From: Aporrectodea caliginosa
Taxonomy: Eukaryota; Annelida; Clitellata; Crassiclitellata; Lumbricidae
Assembly: GCA_020284085.1 (NCBI GenBank)
Contig: JACEVL010000799.1
Coordinates: 212,001 to 276,000, forward strand
Reading direction: 5' to 3'
Length of the DNA stretch: 64,000 nucleotides
In this document: piece by piece, positions 44,766 through 55,640 of the stretch
Position numbering within the stretch: the stretch's first letter is position 1
How the letters are laid out: each line of letters starts with the position of its first letter
Program-made: the position numbers and the translations under genes
Notes under the pieces: model-generated
What the model was told of the DNA's origin: nothing
Database searches by the model: none
Seen by the model: only the letters and a program-made list of their open reading frames with translations

Positions 44766-45184
44766 CAGAATGCATTATAGGTGTGCCATTTCTTTGGTTT
44801 TGTTTCACAAAGGCTATTCTGTTATACACGTCGTAGAGGAACTAGTCTGTTGCATGGACGCTGCATGGACGGCGTCCAGGCTGTGCTGCCTAATAAGTGG
44901 CAGGACGGCGTCCAGCCTTGAAAATAAGTGCCTGGACGCCGTCCATGACCGCCCATGCACACTTTAAGCCCTGCTCAACACCATGGCATCATAAGGACGA
45001 ATTTCTCTTTAAACGGGGATCAGGAACTTTGAATAACGTGCCAAACATCAGCTCTGGATGAGAATCCGTTGACTGGGTTCCAAGTGTGTGGGACCTTGCC
45101 ATTAGTGACTCTTCTAGTAATCTGTCATTCAAGCTGTGTTCTTTTTCGACTGACTGATGATTATGACTCATTTAGATTAGCGCA

Positions 45185-45265
45185 GGCAGCGCCTCCGAGT
45201 AGAAATCTTGAAGGGGCGCTATTATATTTATGTTTTGGTAATAAACGAATGAATGAGCAAATGCG
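45185..45265 (+). repeat. SINE 3' end (CGCCTCCGAGTAGAAATCTTG family)
   Basis: GCGCCTCCGAGTAGAAATC and GAAGGGGCGCTAT are shared with the SINE at 61511-61720 and with 48495-48545. It is followed by an AATAAACGAATGAATGAG tail. No tRNA-like head is seen here. Confidence 0.7.
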
Positions 45266-45269
45266 ACAA

Positions 45270-46200
45270 AAAGTTCCATCTTTGAGACCTAGCTACAAGT
45301 AAAACCATCGAAGCACAGAATAAGAAAGTGAGAAATTTTTTATTTAGGAGGAACATTATGAACGACGCGAGGCACTGCGTTGAAAAAATAATTGTATACA
45401 CTGTAGGCCTACACACACGTTTACTGAACTTTTGGCGCACACGCGAATATCTGTTAGCATGTATTGTACGGTCTACTTGTCGGATGACTTCTAGGGTCGT
45501 CTCAGGAACTTTAAACATTTAAAATAAACAAGCAAAACAAAACGTCCAGTTTCAAAACAGCTGCCTTTTAAATTCACTCTTAATCCTATCTCATCGAAGA
45601 AGTTGCTTTTCTCCTGTCGCGCCACCTTCACAAACGCACCTGTGAATAAGCTGGTTCCCGCGACTTCGCTTTTGTGGGCGCTCTAGAAATCTCGATTTTA
45701 CGATTACGATTTGAATCGTTAATGAAGACACTAATCATGACAACAGACGCTGAGTTCGTCTACTGCGGACCTCCTAGTACGCATTATAGGCTAACCATCA
45801 CAATAATTATATCATGTTACATCATAATAATTATGTCTCCAATTAGGAAGAATATCTTCGAGTTAAACACTACGGCGTCACGGCTATATTATAATCTACA
45901 TGAATACATGTAGGTCTAAGCATTGTCTCAAAGTCCATATATGTGATATATGCATTTTATTGCATACAAGCAAGCATGCATGTTTGAATGCATTTATGCA
46001 CTGGTGTATGTTTATATTGTAAGATGCTACCGAACCCTTGTCTATGTACTTTGTCCCGTAACTTAAGACAGTGCAATAGACTAAATATATTTAGTATAGG
46101 AATGAACTCTATATAGAAAGGGGGCGTGACTTTATGCCTAGTACTATATATTGAAGAAGATTGATGTCTTAGAATGAGATAGAGACTTTGTCGCGGATGA
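45270..46200. other. no gene seen
   Basis: Short ORFs only. The sequence is AT-rich with no ends or exons I can support. Confidence 0.4.
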
Positions 46201-46204
46201 ACTA

Positions 46205-47582
46205 CAGGGTGTCCAATAAGTTCGTGAACGATTTTGCTAGTTTGTTACAAAAAAACTACACAACAAAAATCAATAATTATTGTACCATTTAATAGGCAAT
46301 AGTGTTGCCTTTGCTGGCTATAACAGCTTTCATTCGTCTGGGCAAAGATTCGATGAGGTTGTGCAAAGTTTCAAGCGATATCGAATTCCATGCTTTTCGC
46401 AAACGACGTTTTAGCTGAGCAGGAGTTTTTGGTTCAGGATCTTTGTAGACACTGCTTGACAGTATACTCCAGAGATTTTCAATCGGTGAGAGATCAGGAG
46501 AGGTTGGAGGCCAGTTTCCAATGTAGTTAGGAATATTTTCGTTCAGCCATGCTCGCGAAACAGCAGATGTATGTGCTCGCGCACCATCCTGTTGGAAAAC
46601 GCTAACGGCGTTGTCAATGAATAGCCGTCGTTTCGAGATCGTTCCAGAAGTGTCCAGTCTGTCGTAAACTGGTTTCAATTCCTTCTTTAAAATGTTGTTG
46701 ATATAATACTCCGAGTTAATTGATGTATGCTGAGGTACAAAATGTAGTCGCGTTAATCCTGAGGCTGTCATACCTCCCCACACAAGAACAGTCGGACTAA
46801 ACTTTACCTGCGAGGCGACAGGAACATTTTTTCTTGCGAACCCCAAACGGTGTCATTGCGTGAGTTTGGAACATAGAACACTTGATAGCCTACGGCGATT
46901 CGTCACTAAACAAAACATTAGACCAGTCTTCGAATTTCCAATGTCTATGCTGCCGCGCGAATAACAACCGTTTTTTCTTCTGAGCGTCTGTTAGCAAAGG
47001 CGTCTTTCTGCGTTTCCAACTTCTCCACTTCAACTCCACTTTCATGTAATTTCTGATTGTTTCTTTGTTGCCCTTCAGTCCACCTGCCTTGAGAGATTTT
47101 TCTATCTGTCTCAATCCAAATCCTCGTCTGTATTTCGCCTTTTTGATTATTTTAATAGCAGCCTGTGTCAAAATCTTTGGTCGACCGCATCGTGCATGAT
47201 CGCCTAACTCGCCTTGCTTGCTTCTTTCAACCCATTTTGCCGCCCAACCTTTCGATCGTCCTAATTTATGGCCTATAACGGAATTTGAATATCCTTCTTG
47301 AGCAAGAATAGCAGCTTTCGAGCGTAACTGAACGTCTGCTATTTTGCCCATTTCCGAGTTTGTTTACGAAAAACGATCGCGAACTGCATAAAATTCGCTA
47401 AAAATAGCCTCTCAGCATAAATTGATGACGTCATTTCGTAGTTGCAAAAATCTCACACTTTTTACACTTTTTGGTTTCTTGACATACAGCTCTTTCAAAT
47501 GACATAAGCATTATTAATGTATGTTGCATAAATTTTCTGCTTTCTGCAAGCAAAATCGTTCACGAACTTATTGGACACCCTA
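46205..47582 (-). mobile_element. Tc1-like element, 1378 bp
   Basis: The inverted repeats AGGGTGTCCAATAAGTTCG continue identically to about 34 bp at both ends. TA dinucleotides flank both sides (46203-46204, 47583-47584). Length and structure are those of an almost complete Tc1/mariner-superfamily element. Confidence 0.9.
46289..47351 (-). pseudogene. Tc1-like transposase (DD35E spacing), two frameshifts
   Basis: The start is MGKIADVQLRSKAAIL (ATG 47351). The N-terminal part has two helix-turn-helix units (SVIGHKLGRSKGWAAKWV; IEKSLKAGGLKGNKETIRNYM) linked by a GRPK minor-groove motif. The catalytic region has FSDES (first Asp), QQDGARAH (second Asp) and SPDLSPIENLW (Glu), with 35 residues between the last two. 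Between 46846 and 46890 the frame slips twice. The skipped frame still reads VFYVPNSRNDTVWGSQEK, so only two small indels kill the gene. The C-terminus ends SKGNTIAY near the left TIR. Confidence 0.85.
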
Positions 47583-47589
47583 TATATTC

Positions 47590-48040
47590 GGCTTAGTCAA
47601 ACAAGGAGTGTTGTCGGGTATATAAACTCCTGTTAAAGGCTCATCGGGAATCTTGGCAGTTTTCGTTTAGGCCTGTTGCCGGTGGTGTTGTCTGTTTAAG
47701 TTTAGAACTGGCCAAGTCTTCGTTGTATAGTTAAGACGCTTTACTAACTTCATTTACTCTTGGTTTCGTGTGTTTGCGACCAACCAAGTTGTCTGTCGAC
47801 TTTTGTCTGTTCGACGTACTTCCAAGGAAAGGAGACGTTTGAGACTTCCTGTTGAAGAGAAGGTTGTATAGGTTTTCTACTACTTTGTTGTTTTGTAATA
47901 GGGGGAGGGGGAGGGGGAGACGGAGAGACACCCAGGTTACGAACAGAGGTTGAAAAGGCATAGGAAGGAAAAATTTCGTTCAAACCAATCTTAGCAAGTT
48001 TATTGCGAGTGGCAAACACATCGATTTGGTCTTATTTAGG
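47590..48040. other. no gene seen; G-rich run
   Basis: GGGGGAGGGGGAGGGGGAGA lies at 47898-47918. Nothing else is supported. Confidence 0.4.
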
Positions 48041-48041
48041 T

Positions 48042-48460
48042 TTAAGGAGACCCGGTTTCAAGACATCCGTGCGTGAATATCCTGAGAAGGAGTATCGATG
48101 AGGGAGAGCTGAGCAGTTGGGGAACCATGAACACATGCCTGAACGTCAGCAGCATAAAGGTGGCCATGGCAGTATCTAGGTGTTTTGCAGAAAGAGAGGA
48201 GATGTCTGCTGTATACAGAAGATAGAGGAGAGGGCTAAGTACTGATCCTTGAGGGACACCAAATTTGATCGTAACCCAGGGTGTTCTAGAGTCACCTGAA
48301 GTTACCATTTGTGCGCGGTCCGTAAGGCAGGATCGAGCCCAAAGGAGAGAGGTGCCCTTAAGACCACATAAGGTCTCGAGGCGCTGTAGGAAGATTTCAT
48401 GATCAACCATGTCAAAGGCAGCAGAGACATCAAACAGAGTCAATAACGTGACCTGCGACC
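48042..48460 (-). pseudogene. LINE reverse-transcriptase fragment with altered active site
   Basis: The minus strand reads DVSAAFDMVDHEIFLQRLE, FGVPQGSVLSPLLYLLYTADI and, in another frame, HLYAADVQA where related copies have YADD. Loss of the first catalytic Asp of that pair, besides the frameshift, makes it inactive. It is the same family as 42732-43145, in the opposite orientation. Confidence 0.75.
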
Positions 48461-48494
48461 GATCAATATATCAGGTCACATATTGTATTGTGTT

Positions 48495-48545
48495 GTATTG
48501 TATTTGAACACTTGTTATAGCGCCCCTACCAGATTCCCATTCAGA
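48495..48545 (-). repeat. SINE 3' end
   Basis: The minus strand reads CGCCTCTGAATGGGAATC and GGGGCGCTATAACAAGTG, the same tail family as 45185 and 61680. Confidence 0.65.
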
Positions 48546-48616
48546 GGCGTACATATATATGAATGTATACATATATTATATGTTCATGTATGTAAAAATT
48601 TATTTATGTGTCTGCC

Positions 48617-48660
48617 ACCACCACTACTACTTCTGCTGCTGCTGCTGCTGCTGCTGCTAC
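48617..48660 (+). repeat. trinucleotide repeat (CCA/CTA/CTG)n
   Basis: CCACCACCACTACTACTTCT is followed by eight CTG units. Confidence 0.9.
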
Positions 48661-48699
48661 TACTGTTATTATAGTTATTATTATTATAAACAACTACGA

Positions 48700-49240
48700 T
48701 TAAGAAGTCATAATGTTAATTCGATTTAAGTGAACCTGCTTTTTGGACCGTCGTGCTGCCCAGCTTAAGTTGTTAGGCCTACTGTTCGGCGCAGGATACC
48801 TTTTGAGATTTTGGGCCCACGATCAAACGACTTAGTACGGCTTCTAACACCTCACGTTGGCCTAGTTATGTAATCCGCGATAATTTGATGCCAAAGTAAT
48901 TCAACTTATCCTTCAACTTTTTAAATTTCCTGGGAGGGTTACAAAAGGATACAGAGTATTACAGACGTAACGTTAAGAAGCACCGAAAAGTTGAATCTGG
49001 AGTGAAACTTTAACAAAGCAACTGTATTAGTTCATCGGAAATGGGCAAAGCCGGTCACATCACTGATCTTATCTCCTCAGCCTAGTCTGTACCACCGAAA
49101 CCTATTGTATCGTATTTATTAAATTATCGTATTTAGCGCCACTGGCAGCAGTGGCCTTTCAGTAGCGCTCCTAGTAGGAGAACACCTCGAGAAGAAAAAA
49201 GGTTTTGAGGAGGGAGAAGGCTGAAGGAAGAGACCCAGAA
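48700..49240. other. no gene seen
   Basis: 49130-49190 (TAGCGCCACTGGCAGCAGTG) may be a diverged SINE tail. No gene is seen. Confidence 0.35.
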
Positions 49241-49251
49241 AGAATGGTAAC

Positions 49252-50416
49252 CAGTGGCGTAACAGCCATATAACGAGGGTGGACAAAGTCCAGGGGCCCC
49301 CGAGGTCCAAAGGGCCCCCAAGCTTTTAAAACTGAAAAATTTAATGCACTTTTGTCCGTTTTTCTGTGACAATAATTATTAGGGAAAAAGTCACATTATG
49401 TCAATAATGCTTTTCAGTTACATGATGTAAAAAACCACATCTAGCGAATTTCATAATTTTAATATTGACGACTTAACACAACAAGAGTTTTAAGTGTTTT
49501 GGAAGACGTTTAGTCTGTTTTAAACCACTGAAATTTAACTTTGAACATACTTAATTTTATCCATTTTAGCCCAATTTTCCTAGCTTCCTGTTAAAAGCTG
49601 TGATTGTGCCCACATCCAAACCATTCCACAAGTCTACAACTCTTGACGAATTTCTGTTCTAATGCTCCTTTCAGCTTCTTAAATGCCGAAAGGGACTTGA
49701 TAGACACATTTGCAAACAGAAAGCTAGAATAGCCAAATTCGTGAGGAACTACAGACTATATATACAGTCTAGACATGTTCACTACATTAGGCTACTGTGT
49801 AGGCACTGGTGGCTCTTTCAGCTTACTGTGCACTGTTTTGATAACAGTAGGCCCCTACTGTTGTGATATATTCATTCGTAATGACATTTAACATCAGAGA
49901 GCGCCTCAGGGCTGTTAAAGGCTTTGTTTTTTGTTTTGTTTTTTGTTACCAATAAAACGCAAATTTCGGTTTTTTGGTTTTTAACAAATTTGAAATTAGA
50001 AATTAGAAAATTTGCGTCTCTTCAACTCTCTTGGCAATTGTTGTTGTATGGTCGTTGTTAATCTCGTTTTATGATATTCTACGGTTCTACTGTTTCAGTT
50101 AATTTCATTTATATGCACCTGATTACTTGAACGGCATTAAGCCATTTTTATGAGTTTTATGATCCCAAATAGGAAATCTTGAAAACAAAAACAACAAGAA
50201 AAAAACAAAAAAAAAAAAACAAAAACCCAAAAAACAACTTTTCATTTTGAAAAAACTTGGTTTTTTCCACCCCTGCTCTGAGTATATATCATGAAATGGC
50301 GCTATAATTATAAATGTTCAATTATTTACGTACATACATGTAACTTAGATACATAATGGGTAAGGGCCCCAAGCTTAGAATGTCCAAGGGCCCTCGGCTA
50401 GGTTGTTACGCCACTG
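49252..50416. mobile_element. non-autonomous hAT-type element, 1165 bp
   Basis: The ends are CAGTGGCGTAAC and its exact inverse. ATGGTAAC lies on both sides (49244-49251, 50417-50424), a perfect 8-bp target duplication. GGGCCCC words lie inside both ends. The interior is AT-rich and non-coding. Confidence 0.9.
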
Positions 50417-50499
50417 ATGGTAACACTTAGAGACATGGGCGCCCGCAGGAATTTTTGCAGGGGGGGGCAAAACCATGTGGCACAAAAATCATTTTGGAA

Positions 50500-50612
50500 G
50501 GCATATATACATACATATACATGCATACTTACATACATATACATACATAAATACACACATACATACATGCATACATACATACATAAATACACACATACAT
50601 ACATACATACAG
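50500..50612 (+). repeat. (CATA)n microsatellite
   Basis: CATACATA units are interspersed with CATATA and CACACA; ORFs across it are artefacts. Confidence 0.9.
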
Positions 50613-50939
50613 TACCGCTCCCGAGAATAATCCCTTTCCCCCATTAATGATGCTAGATTTCTTCAATATCGTGTCTCTTTTCCCGAGAAAATTGGGCAAC
50701 ACTGACGCTTGAATTTGCCGAGAACTAAGCAAAAATATCACTATAATGGGGCGGGGCTTCCGTCAGTATCCTCGGTACTACCGAGTACCGACATGTAGGC
50801 GGAGCTTAGGACGCCGCGTGGGACTATTATACAGTAGTCGTTAGCAATATTTACATGTACAGTACATGTACGTTTATCGATTAACGTTCCCTATAAACAA
50901 TGTTATTTATTCGCCGTATCGTGGATAGATACATGTAGA

Positions 50940-51412
50940 TTGACGGGTGAATTGCTGAATTGATGCCTGGGTGAAAAGGATGGATAGAGGGTTGGATGGA
51001 TGGATGAGTGGATGGAGGAATGTTTGGGTGTATAACTACATGTACATGAATAGATGAATCGTGGAGGTTGACTGGATGAATGGATTGAGCGACGAGTAGA
51101 TGAATGGTTGGGTGTATTAATAGATGAATCGAGGTTGGAAGGATGAATGGATGGAGAATGAATGGATGGAGGAATGTTTGGCTGGATGAAACGATGGATG
51201 GATTGATGGATGGAGGGAGGGAGGAATGAATGGGTGGAGGAATGGTTGGGAGGATGATTGGATGGATGGATGGATGGCATTGGATGGATGGATGGATGAA
51301 TGGATGGATGGATGGATGGATGGATGGATGGATGGATGGATGGATGGATGGATGGATGGATGGATGGATGGATGGATGGATGGATGGATGGATGGATGGA
51401 TGGATGGATTCT
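50940..51412 (+). repeat. (GGAT)n microsatellite with degenerate flank
   Basis: A pure GGAT run at about 51297-51409 is preceded by 350 bp of degenerate GGATGAAT-type units. The (SIHP)n ORFs on the other strand are artefacts. Confidence 0.95.
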
Positions 51413-51429
51413 TAGCTGAAATACATGTA

Positions 51430-52105
51430 GTTATGAAACTGCGCTGGGGAAGCGTACACTTGGTTAATATCATTAGAGAGAGGCAGCAGTGCGTACGAGT
51501 CTTCCAGTCTTCCCCCTCCTCCCTTTCTTGCCCACCGACCTCCAGCAGCTAGCGAAGATAATTAGCCACGAAACAGCCATGGGTATGAAGTGTCCCTTCC
51601 CTGTTTCTCTCTCTCTGTCTCGACTTGATTTACCAGCGGTCGATGCATGGATACTGTCGGACCAACAGCCGACTGGCGGCCCGCTAGCGAGACTGCCGTT
51701 CTGTGACTGATTGGCGGTCCGCTAGTGGGGTCTGTCTTCCCAACCCAAGGGAATATCGCTATAAAATTCGCCACGCCAGTCACCACGGTTAATGACTCAA
51801 AAGAAGGAATCAGAAAATTACTGGCCATAGCACCTGTTCATCATGCAACGATCTATGTTAAGGGCAGAGCCCCTGGGACTTCCTCAGCCATCAAATGGAT
51901 ATACATTAACTACGCGTGTACATGTAGGTACATGTATATATGTTACAGGCAATCTCTGAAGTCGACTGGCTGTGTTTTTCTCAGTCTCGGGTGTATACAT
52001 GTATGTTACTGTTGTATTGTGTGCTTTGAGAAGCTGCAATCATTTCATAAAAGATTTCAGCCCAGAAGTGTCAACACCGATTTTAGTGGAAACTATTTTT
52101 GATAT
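51430..52105. other. no gene seen
   Basis: Short ORFs only, upstream of the split Tc1 gene. Confidence 0.4.
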
Positions 52106-52799
52106 GTCAGGGCTAACGCGTTTTTCTGTGGATGAAGGGCGTGTTATTATGCGACTACATCTGGCCGGGCAAAAGTCGAATGCGATAGCCAGCAGCATAA
52201 ACAGTCACCGTGTTGCTTTGCGTTTGTGTACTGCTAGAGGGTTTCGCCAATACATTGCAAGACGCCAAAACAGTCAAAGCCACAGAGCAAGAAGCGACTA
52301 GATACAGAAGCGCTAGCCTTTATCGACAGTTCGATAAACCAAGACCGGGAGATAAGCGCAGTTGATCTTCAGCGTCGATTGTTTAGTGAACGCAACATCG
52401 TCGTCAGCGAAAGTGTTATCAAGAAGGAAAGGCGAAAACTGGGATGGACCTTCGCCAGCACCAAGTAGGGTGAGTGATGGGTAAGTGGGACACTTAAGGG
52501 AATGACGTGCAGTCGTGGAGTCGATATATTAAAACAGACCAAACTAAATGCATATACAGACAGTTTAGACTGTGTCTGATTCCAGGAGCTGCTAAAGTGG
52601 GACAAAATAGCTATTAAAGTGGTCCATAACTTGATGTTGCTTAGGAAGGCACGACAATCTATATTTTCTCCGGAAAACGGTAAAGTGGTCCACTATTGCT
52701 ACTAAAGTGGTCCAACACTGATAGGCTCTATGAGCATCAAAACTTAAAGGCCTATTGGCCTAGTTAACATACAAAAAGATAGTCAATGATAACTTAAGG

Positions 52800-53180
52800 C
52801 TAGAAGGTAAGTTGTTGCGCACAGAGAGCACAAAAAAAATCATCATCTAAAATTCCATTTATCTCCCTACATGGCTCGTGACACCACAGAAAACAGCGGC
52901 TGCATTGTATCCAAGACTGCGAGTTTCTTGTCGGCTTTACTGTTCTCGACAACACTACACTCGTAGCAAGTGGAGGGCTCATTTGTAGGCCTATAGTCGG
53001 TCCCAGCTTTCTATTTTGCTTTCTTGTTTTTCGGCTTAGCTGTCACTTCATATTCCAGGCTCGAGAAATTTGCCGAAGACTTAACTTCCCTTCATGAAAT
53101 TCATTTATGGCCTTCTCCATGCGAACAGGATCCCAATTGTTCAGTTTGCGCTTCTGATTCTTCTTACTTGGGTTACTTCT
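52800..53180 (-). pseudogene. pogo-like transposase remnant: psq helix-turn-helix joined to PHD
   Basis: At about 53085-53180 the minus strand reads RKLNNWDPVRMEKAINEFHE and then LSLRQISRAWNM, the pipsqueak-type helix-turn-helix at the N-terminus of pogo/jerky transposases. A stop follows. At 52800-52970 comes CYECSVVENS (one frame) then SWIQCSRCFLWCHEPC and FFCALC (next frame): a C4HC3 PHD finger broken by a one-base slip, a usual C-terminal domain in this group. The DDE catalytic domain between them is gone, so the copy is an internal deletion. Confidence 0.75.
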
Positions 53181-53644
53181 AGAGTCATGCCTTTAAAGCC
53201 TTTTATCAAGCACTCTTCCCATCTAAAACAATCAACGTAATCGTAATCAAGGATTTATATAGGCTTATATTATTTAACAGGCCTATCAACACGTAGGCTA
53301 TGCTTAGTTCAGCTGGAATAGGCTGTCCCACTTTAGCAGCAGATCGCTGTCCCACTTTGACAACACAGCTGTCGCTAAAGTGGGACACCTATACACCAGC
53401 AGGCTTCGTAAATGCATGTTGACATTTGGTGATAAAAACCGTTGCTGGTAGTTCATTTCGTCAGTATATTTCAACATAAATTGCATTCAACATAATTATT
53501 TATCGTTAGTGTCGACAAGGGCCTTAGCAAGTTAATGTTATCAAAATTATGAATACCTCTTACTTACTAACTTTCGAAAATCGAATGTTACACGCACAAC
53601 CAAAGGCGATTAAACACTTGCAATAAAACGTGTGTACGCACATA

Positions 53645-54538
53645 TTAATGACGTCGCGTATTGTAACGCTCGTGGCCGTCGTCCCTCGATGTGGGGACTA
53701 CCGTGGGCAACCTCCCCCCAGGATTTGCTAGTTCGCTGAGTATTTGTGGGAGTACCTCGACCGCGTATTCCTCGTCGCCCGCTAATCGACCGGAACCGGA
53801 AGTCCACGTTACATGCAGGGGAAAGGAGGCCGAAGTGCTCCTTACCGGTTGACTGCCTTTGGCCAGCAGTCTTGCACTTCGTCTCACAGATTCAAGTCCT
53901 ACAGGTCCTGTTGGGTCAGTTATACCCTTATCTTTCTTTCCTGACGTGGTGGCAACGAGTGAAGGCGCGGCTGCTTTCGGGGCAGCTTCCGGTCCTGTGT
54001 GGGACCGAATTGGGTCCTTTGATTGGGCGACCTCAACTCTTACCTCGGCATCTCGTAATCTACTTATGGGACCTGTAGTCAACACGGTAGGTCTGCCTAC
54101 CAATGTGGATAGCACTTCATCCATATCGAACTGCCTATGGGCCAGTTCTTCAAACTGGCGGTTTAGAGAGTTCCACTCCTGTTCAGAGGACGTGGCCAAA
54201 TCGCCCAGTCTCTGGTCTATACCATTGGACAGGGTATTTAGTCTATGTTCCACATTATCATTATTCTGTCTTATTTGGCTGATTAGGCTGGTCATCCTAT
54301 GTTCTACACTCTCATTACTCTGTCTTATTTGACCAGCCAGAGTTGCGAGTCGGTGTTCCCCACTCTCATTGTTCTGCTTGACCTGGCTAGACAGTGCACC
54401 TAGCCCATCCAACATCCTCTCCATTAAGGTAGTATTCGGGTCTGTGGCCGCCAACGGGGCATGCCTATCGCTATGGCCTAAACCTTCTCCCTCACCTTCT
54501 AGTGGACACAAAGAATTTAAAGACATGTCAACTTTCAC
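53645..54538 (-). CDS. gag-like N-terminal ORF, second retrotransposon group
   Basis: A 297-codon open frame carries heptad-type repeats (QVKQNNESGEHRLATLAGQI, then two further NNxxEHR..L..QI units, residues about 50-115), a linker, and ESVRRSARLLAKG (about 225). The architecture coiled coil plus RRSARL basic block is the one seen at the start of the gypsy-like gag at 17559-21980 (GLRRSLRLKEK), but the sequences are otherwise unrelated in detail. There is no capsid, zinc knuckle or protease. The ORF ends at HERYNTRRH. It lies inside the pogo-like element and is probably a truncated retrotransposon. Confidence 0.55.
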   Translation of the reverse strand: MKVDMSLNSLCPLEGEGEGLGHSDRHAPLAATDPNTTLMERMLDGLGALSSQVKQNNESGEHRLATLAGQIRQSNESVEHRMTSLISQIRQNNDNVEHRLNTLSNGIDQRLGDLATSSEQEWNSLNRQFEELAHRQFDMDEVLSTLVGRPTVLTTGPISRLRDAEVRVEVAQSKDPIRSHTGPEAAPKAAAPSLVATTSGKKDKGITDPTGPVGLESVRRSARLLAKGSQPVRSTSASFPLHVTWTSGSGRLAGDEEYAVEVLPQILSELANPGGRLPTVVPTSRDDGHERYNTRRH

Positions 54539-54539
54539 T

Positions 54540-55640
54540 CTTATTCAATACAATCGACAATAATCCACAATACATGTACTATATTTCAATACTGGCAATC
54601 CCTCAGTAACACGTGTTCAATCAATTCAGTTATGCACAACAATCATACATTCGTCAGTCCGTTAGTCAGGCGGTGTGTACAATTAAACAATGCCTCTCCC
54701 TCAATTTATCCCTTAATAATACACCAGTCGTGTAGCCAAAAAGGGGTTCACTATACCGTTCAGACGAGTCAATCCTCCCGCTTCCTCCTATACGTCTCTA
54801 GGCATCAGCATCAGTCCTCACAAGCGGCGTATAGACTTCTGTCGGACTTGACTGAGCGGCGGCGGCTGTCGTGCGGCTGCACAGCGACGGACAGTGAACG
54901 CGTAGGCAGAGAGGCCTACTTCGTCTCGATTATCTCCAAGTAACGCAATCCAATATTAAGCGCGGCGAAGACGTCGGTCTGACTTGACGGAGCGCGTCAA
55001 TCAGCGGTTGGCTGCGCAGTGCGTAGAGTGGCTGCGTAGACGGAGAGATTTGACGACGTCGTAATTACCTCCAGGTAACGTAAACCAGGGTAGACACAGC
55101 GTGAACAGTAGTCGTAGACCAATGCAACTCAAAGGCATTAAACTCTCAGAATGCGTCGTACATTAAGCGCAACTCATCTCTATCATAACTTCAAACCACA
55201 GGCATTAAGACTCCTGTCTTGGAATTACACAGAATACGTAGGACTCCGGTCCTAATACTATACGACTTCAAATACGACTATATCAACGACTATATCAGTA
55301 GATTCTCGAAAGCACACGGAAGGCATTTCCAACTTCTCCCGGCTCACGGGCGTCATGTGACCAGCAAGCTTAATCCTCTGTAGCGGCTTCTGTCGACTGC
55401 CTTGACTCTTCAGTGCTCGGCGGTTTTGATCGTCGCTTGCCCGCACGGTGTCGCTAGTTGTCGCGCTGGCCTCTCGCGATTGGTCGAGCGCTCGGCTGCC
55501 TGCGCTCACTGCAGGCTGTATGCGACGACTCCATACTTTCTCTTCCTCCTTCTCTCTCTTTCTGGCAGCGCTAGATAATCTCTGTTGAATTATCTCTGGA
55601 GCTACATAATTCTAGTGGGGCTTAGTAGTAAAGCCTCACA
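54540..55640 (-). other. probable leader/LTR remnant of the gag fragment
   Basis: No gene is seen. The minus strand at about 55638 begins TGTGAGGCTTTACTACTAAG, which could be an LTR start. It has repeated GACGGAGCG/CTGCGTAGACGG-type words at 54830-55060. No matching downstream LTR was found, so the assignment is weak. Confidence 0.3.

Larger units (their letters stand above)
38260..44973 (-). mobile_element. hAT transposon, 6714 bp, with OTU-fused transposase
   Basis: The left end is CAGTGCTTAAAGTG and the right end, inverted, CAGGGCTTAAAGTG. Both are followed within 50 bp by GCCTGGACGCC-type words, repeated at the right end (44865-44945), likely transposase-binding sites. CTCAACAC is present on both sides (38252-38259 and 44974-44981), a perfect 8-bp hAT target duplication. 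The element contains the intact transposase gene 39556-42338 and has itself received a LINE fragment (38636-38866), a small MITE (39046-39409) and a reverse-transcriptase fragment (42732-43145). Confidence 0.9.

Noticed and set aside
50903..51473. Long (SIHP)n ORFs and the plus-strand (WMDG)n ORFs
   Set aside because: They are translations of the GGAT microsatellite in several frames, which has no stop codon by composition.
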